Source: an uncultured Eubacteriales bacterium (GTDB lineage Bacteria > Bacillota > Clostridia > Lachnospirales > Lachnospiraceae). From it: 13,640 bases of DNA. This document shows positions 6,523 to 13,640 of the stretch, piece after piece. The translations under genes were made by a program, and so were the position numbers. The first letter of the stretch is position 1, and each line of letters begins with the position of its first letter. The notes below the pieces were generated by a model that was not told the DNA's origin, made no database searches, and saw only the letters and a list, made by a program, of their open reading frames with translations. The DNA lies in the NCBI GenBank assembly GCA_900544525.1, contig UQVN01000066.1, positions 1 through 13,640 of the forward strand, in the 5' to 3' direction.

Positions 6523-8589
6523 CTATTCTTCCTCTCCAAATAACATCCAATAGAGTCTTGCTACAATTCGCTCCATATCAAATTGTCTTTTTCCATAAGC
6601 ATAAGAGTTTTCTCCCATTTTACGCAACTGTGGGCTATGACATAATGTTAATAGTATTTGTGAAAATGCCACTGGATCTCCTATCGGTGCGCTCATTCCA
6701 CATTTCCCATCGTCTATTATTTCTCTATAAGCATCCATTTGTGTTACGGCCACTGCCAATCCGCCAAAATAGGCTTCTGCCATAACATTTGGCATTCCTC
6801 CCTCATAAGTCGAAGATAAAGCAAAAATTTTTGCTCTTTGAAACTCTTCATATAAAGCTTCTTTCTCTAATAAAACACCCGTAAATTCTATTCGTTCAAC
6901 TAATTTCGGGAATTTTTTCCAATACTGTTCTAAAAATGGCTGAAATTCTTCTTCTACACTTCCAACTAATCTCAATTTCCAATCTGGTATTTGATCGGCA
7001 ATTAAAGCAAATGCTTCTAATAGCACATCCGTTGCCTTTTGCTTAGTTCCAAGCCTTGAAACCGTTAGAATAATATTTTCTTTTTGTTCAAAATTTGGTC
7101 TTTTCTTTTCTCCCACCCATGGATAATAACCATTTGGTATATATTCTATTTTCCAAGGCCACTTTCGATTCAAATGTCTTTGTAACGTATAACATGAGGT
7201 AGCAATCACATCACATTGTTTCATAAAATTTATAAAATATGGTTTTCTAATTTCCATTCGATCCATCCAAGCACTATTCGCATCTAATGCTAAGTAAACA
7301 ATCCCATTTGGATTTTGCTGCTTATATGCCGTTGTGATATAAATGCTAATTGGATAAATTCCCCACAAAATGAGACAGTCAATGTTCTTTGCATTTTTCC
7401 TTATGTAAGAACAACTTTCTTCTATGTTATTTTTATCCAGAAATTCCATCTGTAAGCCTTTGACATACTGCTCTAAATATGGGTAATCCCCATTTTTTTC
7501 ACCAACCATAATCGACTCACAATTGTGATTTTTATACAATAAGTATGGAATCAGCCCACAGTCTTTCGTAAGCTGCATATTGTTCCACCCAACCTCTAAT
7601 GGGGATATGGAAACCACTCTTTTTTTCTTCCTATTTCCTTCTTTTATTTTTCTTTTATTCTTCTTCTTTCCTTTTGGAATGGCATAAAGAACCGTTTCCC
7701 AATTCTGTTCTTTATGATAATGTCGAATTTTATATTCATAATTGGGATTCATCGCATCGATTAAACGAGGAATTTCCCATAGATCACTAATAATATGGTA
7801 TAGGCATATGGTCAACTTAGGGCTTTCTTTTTGAATATGATGCTTTGCCCCTAATAATGCTGGAATTTCAAAACCTTCTACATCCATTTTAATCCATGTC
7901 ACCGGTTCTTTTAATTGCTCATCCAGTGAAACGATAATTTGTCGCCTGCCTTCTCTTCCTTCTCTCTTCACCTTATCTCCAAGAAAGCTACTAGAAGAGC
8001 CTGTTCCATCTAGCCATAACTCTTCTCTTGTTTCTCCTACACCATAAGGAAACAGTTCAATATTTTTCTTATCTTTTATGGCCTCTTTACACTTTTCTAT
8101 ATTTTCTTCTTCTGGTTCAAACACAAATATTTTTTTATATGGAAATCCTTGTTCCAAATAAGACTGTACGGTATCTCCAATAAATCCACCACAGTCAACA
8201 AACACTTCTTCTTCATTACAATCGATAATCTCTTTATCAAAATATTGAGGATTTTCCCCATCATAAGCACGCTCTAAAAACATTTGAACTGGTAAAATTC
8301 GATATTGAATTAAACTTGTAAATACGAAGCGAGATTTCTCATCTTCTAGCTTTTCATAAAGCCAATCATATTGTTCGCTATTTTTTATTAAATCTAAAAG
8401 CACAAATCGATAAGCACCACTTGTTTTCCCTTTTGAATATCCCTCCATTGGTCGTTGCTCTAACACATGGCTTTCTATTTGTAATAATGCAGAAGCCTGT
8501 GCAAGTATTTCTTCATAATCATATGATTTTAGCATTTTCGATATTGTTGGATAACTGCTCATCAATTGAACAAACATTTCTCTTTCCAT
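6523..8589 (-). CDS. Fused FkbM-family methyltransferase and GT4 glycosyltransferase
   Basis: A 688-residue two-enzyme fusion. Residues ~125-305 are an FkbM-type SAM methyltransferase: EVFVDCGGFIGDT (128-140), KIFVFEPE, and the family hallmark WIKMDVEGFEIPALLGA (232-248); FkbM enzymes usually O-methylate sugars or polyketides. A very basic linker (about 306-324, rich in Lys) leads to a GT-B family-4 glycosyltransferase: IEYIPNGYYP (481-490), ILTVSRLGTKQKATDVLLEAF (507-527), and SSTYEGGMPNVMAEA (592-606) in the nucleotide-sugar donor site. The first ~120 residues are helical and unassigned. The ATG at 8589 has GAGGAG 7-8 nt upstream. It starts the operon that continues, after 14 nt, into the stand-alone methyltransferase. 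It is likely to add and methylate a sugar of the flagellin glycan (inferred). The domain calls are firm. Confidence 0.92.
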   Translation of the reverse strand: MEREMFVQLMSSYPTISKMLKSYDYEEILAQASALLQIESHVLEQRPMEGYSKGKTSGAYRFVLLDLIKNSEQYDWLYEKLEDEKSRFVFTSLIQYRILPVQMFLERAYDGENPQYFDKEIIDCNEEEVFVDCGGFIGDTVQSYLEQGFPYKKIFVFEPEEENIEKCKEAIKDKKNIELFPYGVGETREELWLDGTGSSSSFLGDKVKREGREGRRQIIVSLDEQLKEPVTWIKMDVEGFEIPALLGAKHHIQKESPKLTICLYHIISDLWEIPRLIDAMNPNYEYKIRHYHKEQNWETVLYAIPKGKKKNKRKIKEGNRKKKRVVSISPLEVGWNNMQLTKDCGLIPYLLYKNHNCESIMVGEKNGDYPYLEQYVKGLQMEFLDKNNIEESCSYIRKNAKNIDCLILWGIYPISIYITTAYKQQNPNGIVYLALDANSAWMDRMEIRKPYFINFMKQCDVIATSCYTLQRHLNRKWPWKIEYIPNGYYPWVGEKKRPNFEQKENIILTVSRLGTKQKATDVLLEAFALIADQIPDWKLRLVGSVEEEFQPFLEQYWKKFPKLVERIEFTGVLLEKEALYEEFQRAKIFALSSTYEGGMPNVMAEAYFGGLAVAVTQMDAYREIIDDGKCGMSAPIGDPVAFSQILLTLCHSPQLRKMGENSYAYGKRQFDMERIVARLYWMLFGEEE

Positions 8590-8632
8590 TATTTAACTCC
8601 TCAAAATTATAGATTAATTAAAAACTTATCTT

Positions 8633-8638
8633 ATTATA
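8633..8638 (-). promoter_or_regulatory. Candidate -10 box upstream of the FkbM/GT4 gene
   Basis: A perfect TATAAT on the minus strand lies 43 nt before the ATG, in the AT-rich 233-nt gap between the phn terminator and the modification genes. No good TTGACA-like -35 is present at 16-18 nt, so this is weak evidence. The location is right because a terminator separates this gene from the phn operon, so a promoter must lie in 8590-8722. The rest of the gap (8639-8722) shows nothing else I can name. Confidence 0.3.
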
Positions 8639-8720
8639 CCTATCGACACTTTCCATCATTTCATAAGTATAGCAAGAAGCTCCCCTGTTCATGTCTTATT
8701 TTACAGAAACAATAAAAGAT

Positions 8721-8776
8721 AAAAAAATACACTTAGAATCCAAAAGCTCTTTGCTTTTTATTCCAAGTGTATTTTT
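8721..8776 (-). terminator. Long terminator hairpin at the end of the phn operon
   Basis: AAAAATACACTT (8723-8734) pairs perfectly over 12 bp with 8765-8776. The stem continues after a mismatch through GAAT/ATTC (8736-8739 with 8760-8763) and AAAAGC/GCTTTT (8742-8747 with 8753-8758) around a TCTTT loop. On the minus strand the right-hand arm runs into seven T residues (8721-8727), about 45 nt past the phnX stop. The plus strand has only five T residues, so weak two-way function is possible, although no plus-strand gene needs it. Confidence 0.85.
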
Positions 8777-8822
8777 CTCTATCGTTATTCAGTTTTTAAA
8801 ATTTCCCCGCTTAGAAAAATCT

Positions 8823-9599
8823 TTATTTTTTTAACACAAATTCTACCGCTTCTTTTAAATCCATAAAGACATAATCGGCTCCTGCTTGTCTAAATCTCTC
8901 AGCAACGGTTTCGCATTTTTCTTTTTTTTCTTCTTCTGAAAGGGCTTCATATTCTTCCTTTGTAAGTCCCATTTCAGAGCTTCCGACAACAACACCCGCC
9001 GAAACAACACCTGCATTTTTTCCTTCTTTTATATCAGAAGTCGTATCCCCAATTTTCATGACTTTTCGCACATCGCTTAATCCCAGTTTCTCCATGTTTT
9101 TAAAAATCATGTAAGGATAAGGACGCCCTTTTTGATTGGTAGAATCTGGGCTAAACCAGCAGTCTGGCTCATAGCCTTGTTCTTTTGCAATTGGCATTAC
9201 AATTTCCATCATTTTATCGGTATATCCTGTTGTAGAGCCTACTTTTATTTGGGCATCTCGTAATGCTTTTACCGTCTCTAATGTATCTGGTTTTAATTCC
9301 GCATGTTGATCTAATACATGAAATAAGTTTTCCTCAAAACCTTCAAATAATGTTTGGGCATCTTCTTCGGTTGGTTTCTTTCCGTATTTCTCTTCCCAAC
9401 ACTTCTCAATTCTTGGCATTTTTAACATGGTGCGAATGTGATCGATTTTTAACATTCCCATTGGCTCGCGAACTTCTTCCATTGTTGGAGTGATTCCAAA
9501 TTTCTTAAATCCTTCTACAAATGCCTGTACTGGTGCCATACATCCAAAATCTACGGTTGTCCCTGCCCAATCAAAAATTACTGCTTCAAACTGACTCAT
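8823..9599 (-). CDS. phnX: Phosphonoacetaldehyde hydrolase (phosphonatase)
   Basis: Cytosolic HAD-superfamily enzyme that cleaves the C-P bond of phosphonoacetaldehyde to acetaldehyde and phosphate, the last step of 2-aminoethylphosphonate use. The 258 residues match the family's usual length. Motif I is VIFDWAGTTVDFGC, with Asp10 as nucleophile; the phosphonatase-specific cap lysine that forms the Schiff base is Lys51 in MGMLKIDHIR; motif II is GSTTGYTDKM (121-130); the Mg2+-binding acidic motif is KIGDTTSDIKEGKNAG (182-197). The Schiff-base lysine separates it from ordinary HAD phosphatases. The ATG at 9599 has AAAGGA about 10 nt upstream. It lies 153 nt after phnW and is followed by a strong terminator, so it is the last gene of the operon. 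Confidence 0.97.
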   Translation of the reverse strand: MSQFEAVIFDWAGTTVDFGCMAPVQAFVEGFKKFGITPTMEEVREPMGMLKIDHIRTMLKMPRIEKCWEEKYGKKPTEEDAQTLFEGFEENLFHVLDQHAELKPDTLETVKALRDAQIKVGSTTGYTDKMMEIVMPIAKEQGYEPDCWFSPDSTNQKGRPYPYMIFKNMEKLGLSDVRKVMKIGDTTSDIKEGKNAGVVSAGVVVGSSEMGLTKEEYEALSEEEKKEKCETVAERFRQAGADYVFMDLKEAVEFVLKK

Positions 9600-9666
9600 T
9601 TCTTCGATATCCTTTCTCTTATTCCCAAATTCCTTATTTTTTCTTTTTATTCCACTTTGTTTTCGT

Positions 9667-9694
9667 ATATTAAATGAACATTATTTTCTATCAA
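9667..9694 (-). promoter_or_regulatory. Possible internal promoter before phnX
   Basis: TTGATA (9689-9694) and TAATAT (9667-9672) are spaced by 16 nt on the minus strand, a weak SigA-like match (5/6 and 4/6) ending 67 nt before the phnX ATG. The 153-nt phnW-phnX gap (9600-9752) is unusually long for an operon, which makes an internal promoter plausible. It also holds a loose GGAATA/TATTCC inverted repeat with a long loop. AT-rich DNA gives such matches by chance. Confidence 0.25.
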
Positions 9695-9752
9695 GGAATA
9701 AAACTATTGTTTATCTAATTTTCACATTGCAATATTCCAATTCGTTATTCGA

Positions 9753-10850
9753 TTATTGATTGTATTTTTCTAAAAATTCTTCGATAATATCGCATACTTT
9801 TTCAATATCTTCTTGATAGATTTCTCCGATATTTCCAATACGAAATGTTTCTGCCTCTGTCACTTTTCCAGGATAAATCGCATATCCTCTTTCTTTAATA
9901 TATTCATACATATCAGCGAATTGAAAATGACATGGTTCTGGATAGAAAAATGTCGTAATAATTGGCCCTTGATGTACAGAATCAATATATGGTTTGATTC
10001 CTAATTTTCCGAGTCGTTCAATTAAAAGATGGTTGTTTTCTGTATATCGTTTATTTCTAGCTAGGATTCCACCCTCTTCTTTTAATTCTTCCATGGCTTT
10101 TGCAAAGGCTAATACAACATGGGTTGGAGAAGTAAAACGCCATTTTCCATCCACATCCATCGTTTTCCACTGAGCATATAAATCTAAAGAAAGGCTTCTT
10201 GCTTTTCCTTCACTGGCAATTAATAACTCCTTTTTTGCAATAATAAAGGCAAACCCTGGTACTCCTTGGATACATTTATTGGCACTGCTAATAATAAAAT
10301 CAATTCCCCAATCTTTAACCGGAATATCCACACCACCAAAACTGCTCATAGCATCTACAATGAAAACTTTTCCATATTGTTTTGCAACTTTTCCAACGGC
10401 TTCCATATCATTTAAAATTCCAGAAGTCGTTTCACTATGTACCATAGCTACATGAGTAATAGCTGGATCTTCTTTTAAAATCTCTTCTACTTTTTTTGCA
10501 TCTGGCACACAATTATAATGTTCATGATATATAACATAAGGAATTTTTGCATAAGTTACAATATCCTCCATTCTCTCTCCATAAGCACCATTGGCACAAA
10601 TAAGCACTTTTTCATTTTCTCCAATGACACTTGTAAAAACGGATTCCACTCCAAACGTTCCACTTCCTTGCATAAAAATCGTTGTGTATTCGTCTTCCGA
10701 TACATGAGCAAGTTCTAATAAGTCTTTCCGAAGCTTTTGTGTAATTTGTTTATAATCATCATCCCATGTACAATGGTCAAAAAGCATTTCTCTTTTGACA
10801 GAATCTGTTGTTGTAAGTGGTCCTGGAGTCAATAATTTATATGTTTTCAT
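9753..10850 (-). CDS. phnW: 2-aminoethylphosphonate:pyruvate transaminase
   Basis: PLP enzyme of aminotransferase class V that converts 2-aminoethylphosphonate and pyruvate to phosphonoacetaldehyde and alanine. The 365 residues match the family. LLTPGPLTTTDSVK (6-19) is the substrate-binding start; FMQGSGTFGVES (59-70) binds the PLP phosphate; VDAMSSFGG (165-173) supplies Asp166, which contacts the pyridine nitrogen; Lys192 in SSANKCIQGVPGF forms the Schiff base. These positions match those known for the Salmonella enzyme with an offset of two. The ATG at 10850 is preceded by AAGGTGA at 8 nt. It stands 62 nt after the transporter gene with no terminator between them and is followed by phnX, which uses its product, so the pathway assignment is strong. 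Confidence 0.98.
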   Translation of the reverse strand: MKTYKLLTPGPLTTTDSVKREMLFDHCTWDDDYKQITQKLRKDLLELAHVSEDEYTTIFMQGSGTFGVESVFTSVIGENEKVLICANGAYGERMEDIVTYAKIPYVIYHEHYNCVPDAKKVEEILKEDPAITHVAMVHSETTSGILNDMEAVGKVAKQYGKVFIVDAMSSFGGVDIPVKDWGIDFIISSANKCIQGVPGFAFIIAKKELLIASEGKARSLSLDLYAQWKTMDVDGKWRFTSPTHVVLAFAKAMEELKEEGGILARNKRYTENNHLLIERLGKLGIKPYIDSVHQGPIITTFFYPEPCHFQFADMYEYIKERGYAIYPGKVTEAETFRIGNIGEIYQEDIEKVCDIIEEFLEKYNQ

Positions 10851-10912
10851 TGTTTTATCACCTTTCTCTTTTTCCTCTTATCATAAATTAAATATCATTT
10901 TTAATTTTTTTA

Positions 10913-13561
10913 TCATTTACAAGACTCGGATAATTCCTGATGTTTCTTTAATAAATCAATTGTCAAAGGCTCTTCAAATACTTTTGGATTTCCTGATAGG
11001 TTCTCAGAATCTGTCGTCTCTTCTTCATAAAGAGAGAGCGGATAATAAGATTGTAATTCTTCTCGTCCATTTTCAATCATGCATTGTGCCATCTCCATCG
11101 CTTTTGCCTTTGTCTTATCCCCTTTATCGATTACTCCAACCGATTCTGTTAAACTAAAGTTTCCTTCTTTTGGATCCACAAAATCAATTGGTAATCCATC
11201 CTTTTTATCTGCCACTACTTGTTGGCGAAGACCAAATCCAATCGCAACTTCTCCTGCTCGTACTTTTTTTAATGGTGCGGAACCAGACTCTTCGATATGA
11301 TCTCCTGCATTTTCATAAATGCCTTTTAATACTTCTTTTGCTCCATCTTCTCCATAAGAAGATATTAATCCTTGAATTAAAAGCCATGCAGTAGAAGAAG
11401 ATGCAATGTCCGTTACCGAAATAAATCCTTTATATTCTGGACTCGCTAAATCTTTTAAAGAAGTTGGCATAGGAAGATTATTTTCCTTCATCATTTCCGT
11501 ATTCACAATAATCGTTCCTTCTTGGGCGGTAATCGGTGCACAATAAGATGGATATTCATCAATGGTTTTTACATCAAACTCTAAATCTTTAAACATTTTA
11601 TTTTGCTCTTGTGCACTGTCGATATAGAAAGTACTCATTGTTACAAGATCGGCTTCAATATTCGTTCCCTCCGCTAATAACTTTCCGCCTAATTCGGAAG
11701 TACCAAATGTCTGAAATAAGTATTGATCTTTATATCCATTTTCATCTAACGCATGTTTCATCGCTTCTACTGCTTCATCATCTGCATTAGAATAAATAAC
11801 AACTTTATCTCCACTTGCACTATTTCCACAGCCAGACAGTCCTATTGTGGATACTCCTAAAACTAGAGCCATTGTAAGTGCAATTCCGTTTTTTAAACCA
11901 AATAATTTTCTTCCCATTGTCTTTAATCTCTCTTTCTTTTCACTTTTTTGAGCAAGCAAGCGAACAAGCCCTTTTACTACTATATTTGTCAATAAAATCA
12001 AAAGGGATAATACAAAGATTTCATTGAATTTATTGAAATATTGCAGTTCTTTGATTTTTGTTGTAATCACCATAGTTCTTGCTCCTGCAATAAAAATCAA
12101 GGCACTAATGGTTACCATGGCATTGGCGAAATAATACTCAAATACTTCTAATAATGTCTGCAAAGCATTCGGTGTTACCACTCGTATAATCGTCTTTAAC
12201 CAACTGTCTCCCATAAGCATAGCAGTCGTTTCCCAAGAACGATTCATCTTTGATAACGAATTTTTCATCATCAAATATGGTGTTGAGAAAAAATGAACAA
12301 TATTACAAATAATCATTAGTAAAAATGTATTTTGCAATGAGGTTCCAGAAAAACTAAATAAGTATGCAATACCGATTACCATTCCTGGAATTGTATTTGT
12401 CACAAGTGCTACGCTTTCAATTACCGATTTACACTTTGGTGAAATATCACTTCTTGCCGTTACAAGTGCTGCACTATAAGCAACTATTGTTCCAAAAAAA
12501 GCTGTCATAATAGCAACCATAAGAGAATTGAAATAGACACTAGATAAGCTACTATCTGCAAATACTTCTGTCATATGCTCGAATGTAAAATTTGGTCGGT
12601 ATGGCCACTCCTCTACAAATGGTACGATAAAAATAACGAGGAAAATGGCTAATACACTGACTAAAATAACACCGCTTATTATGGCACAGACTCCATCTCT
12701 GAAACGATTATTTCTCAACTCAATATCAGATATTTTATTATAGCGCACATTATATTTTTCCAAGATATGTAAAACTGTTATGCTAATAACGGATGGAATC
12801 AACATACAAAAGGCGATAACCGCACCTTTTCCAAAATCAGGAACACTGCCTAACATCTGTGTGTATAAAACACTTGCTACAACCGAATACTTTCCTCCAA
12901 CAGAAGCTGGAATACCAAAGTCAGTAAAACACAAGAAAAAAGTTTGAATAAAAGATGCTGCTAACGTTCCAAGTAGTGGCCGTAATATTGTAATATTTAA
13001 CGTCTGAATCGGAGAATCTCCCATGAGACGAGAAACAATCATAAATTTTTTATCAATATATCCCATCGTATTATTAATAAGCATAAAAGACACTGGCAAT
13101 GTATAGATAATATAGCCAATGAGCAGTCCAGAAAATCCATAAATTTCAAAAAGTTGTCTGCCAAATAACTTTGTTAAAAGTCCTTGTTTTCCAAAGGAAT
13201 AAATAATGCCAAATCCATATGTAATTGTCGGTAACAACATTGGCAACATGGTCGCTTTTTGAATAAAAGATTTATATTTTCTGCCTAGATTCGTATAGTG
13301 AACGGTATAAGCAAGGAAAAAGGCAAAGATTGTTGTAATGACTGCGCTAACGCAGGATACGGCAAAACTATTTCTAAGAGCTTCTAAAAAACCTTTTCCT
13401 GAAATTACCTCTTTATAATTTTGAAATGAAATTCCTGTTTGATTACTCACAGCAAACGACTTTACTAATAACAAAATGACAGGAATCGCTAAAAATAGCA
13501 AAAACCCAACTGCTAAAGAAGCAAAAATAAATTTACTTTCTTTTCTTTTATTTTTTTCCAT
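10913..13561 (-). CDS. AEP-type ABC transporter: permease fused in frame to substrate-binding protein
   Basis: An 882-residue fusion. Residues 1-548 are a double permease (two BPD-type modules, about 12 membrane segments) with cytoplasmic EAA loops at VSRLMGDSPIQTLNITILRP (176-195) and AMLMGDSWLKTIIRVVTPNA (447-466). Residues 549-882 look like a complete periplasmic-type binding protein. It begins MGRKLFGLKNG, has a hydrophobic stretch (559-577) and a lipobox LSGC (Cys578), then a family-1 solute-binding fold (VVIYSNADDEAVEAM, GKLLAEGTNIEADLV). No stop codon separates them. In AEP transporters these are normally separate proteins of about 550 and 335 residues, matching the two parts. AEP specificity rests on adjacent phnW and phnX. 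The ATG at 13561 is taken because MEKNKRKESK precedes the first membrane segment; its AGGA lies about 12 nt upstream, and the frame stays open to the window edge, so a longer N-terminus is not excluded. Confidence 0.9.
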   Translation of the reverse strand: MEKNKRKESKFIFASLAVGFLLFLAIPVILLLVKSFAVSNQTGISFQNYKEVISGKGFLEALRNSFAVSCVSAVITTIFAFFLAYTVHYTNLGRKYKSFIQKATMLPMLLPTITYGFGIIYSFGKQGLLTKLFGRQLFEIYGFSGLLIGYIIYTLPVSFMLINNTMGYIDKKFMIVSRLMGDSPIQTLNITILRPLLGTLAASFIQTFFLCFTDFGIPASVGGKYSVVASVLYTQMLGSVPDFGKGAVIAFCMLIPSVISITVLHILEKYNVRYNKISDIELRNNRFRDGVCAIISGVILVSVLAIFLVIFIVPFVEEWPYRPNFTFEHMTEVFADSSLSSVYFNSLMVAIMTAFFGTIVAYSAALVTARSDISPKCKSVIESVALVTNTIPGMVIGIAYLFSFSGTSLQNTFLLMIICNIVHFFSTPYLMMKNSLSKMNRSWETTAMLMGDSWLKTIIRVVTPNALQTLLEVFEYYFANAMVTISALIFIAGARTMVITTKIKELQYFNKFNEIFVLSLLILLTNIVVKGLVRLLAQKSEKKERLKTMGRKLFGLKNGIALTMALVLGVSTIGLSGCGNSASGDKVVIYSNADDEAVEAMKHALDENGYKDQYLFQTFGTSELGGKLLAEGTNIEADLVTMSTFYIDSAQEQNKMFKDLEFDVKTIDEYPSYCAPITAQEGTIIVNTEMMKENNLPMPTSLKDLASPEYKGFISVTDIASSSTAWLLIQGLISSYGEDGAKEVLKGIYENAGDHIEESGSAPLKKVRAGEVAIGFGLRQQVVADKKDGLPIDFVDPKEGNFSLTESVGVIDKGDKTKAKAMEMAQCMIENGREELQSYYPLSLYEEETTDSENLSGNPKVFEEPLTIDLLKKHQELSESCK
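11831..11917 (-). other. Internal lipoprotein signal sequence and possible internal start
   Basis: Codon 549 of the fused transporter is an ATG at 11917 that opens a textbook lipoprotein leader: basic n-region (RK, K), hydrophobic core, and LSGC with Gly after the Cys. Upstream there is only AAAGAGAG at about 10 nt, poorer than nearly all other start sites in the window, so strong independent initiation is doubtful. If made as one chain, the core would act as a thirteenth membrane segment and place the binding domain outside the cell. Confidence 0.7.
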
Positions 13562-13578
13562 TTTATCATACCATCCTA

Positions 13579-13640
13579 TTATGATACTTTTGTTCTTCTG
13601 CTTTTTCGAATCTCTTGTTCTGAAAAGAGAGAATAAATAT
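13579..13640 (-). CDS. Possible C-terminus of the upstream gene (transporter ATPase?)
   Basis: One minus-strand frame reads IYSLFSEQEIRKSRRTKVS and stops with TAA at 13579-13581, 17 nt before the permease ATG. The spacing and natural-looking codons suggest the end of a co-transcribed gene. The transporter ATPase is the missing partner and would be expected here, but 19 residues carry no diagnostic motif. A second frame stops at 13566 and cannot be excluded. Confidence 0.35.
   Translation of the reverse strand, partial: IYSLFSEQEIRKSRRTKVS

Overview
The window is AT-rich, and every convincing gene lies on the minus strand, so transcription runs from high to low coordinates. The gene content suggests a motile, anaerobic-type Firmicute, most likely a Clostridia/Lachnospiraceae relative. 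The reasons are strong AGGAGG-type ribosome binding sites, a short flagellin starting MRIQHNIAALNANRQL, a SigD-type flagellin promoter, and protein sequences of clostridial type. The genus cannot be fixed from this window alone.

Region A (13640 to about 8720) is a 2-aminoethylphosphonate (AEP) uptake and degradation operon. It begins with the probable tail of an upstream gene, possibly the transporter ATPase. Next comes an 882-residue protein that joins a two-module ABC permease to a complete lipoprotein-type substrate-binding protein in one uninterrupted frame. phnW (AEP:pyruvate transaminase) and phnX (phosphonoacetaldehyde hydrolase) follow. Together they would import AEP, convert it to phosphonoacetaldehyde plus alanine, and cleave the C-P bond to acetaldehyde and phosphate. 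A long hairpin with a U-tract ends the operon.

Region B (8589 to 28) is a flagellin gene embedded in modification genes, read here as a flagellin glycosylation island. In transcription order: a fused FkbM-type methyltransferase/GT4 glycosyltransferase; a short-gap SAM methyltransferase; flagellin with its own SigD-type promoter and strong terminator; a GT2 glycosyltransferase with a long helical-repeat tail; a GT2 glycosyltransferase with a degenerate methyltransferase-like tail; and a leaderless SLT-family lytic transglycosylase whose ribosome binding site overlaps the previous stop codon. The flagellin leader has a small hairpin presenting an AAGGAA loop just upstream of an AAGGAGG ribosome binding site, the layout of a CsrA-controlled hag leader.

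Most notable are the permease/binding-protein fusion with an internal lipobox, the multi-domain modification enzymes around flagellin, and the probable CsrA-type leader. I saw no tRNA, rRNA, CRISPR array, insertion sequence or convincing plus-strand gene. No gene-free stretch exceeds 300 bases; the longest (8590-8822 and 5343-5536) are described in the entries.
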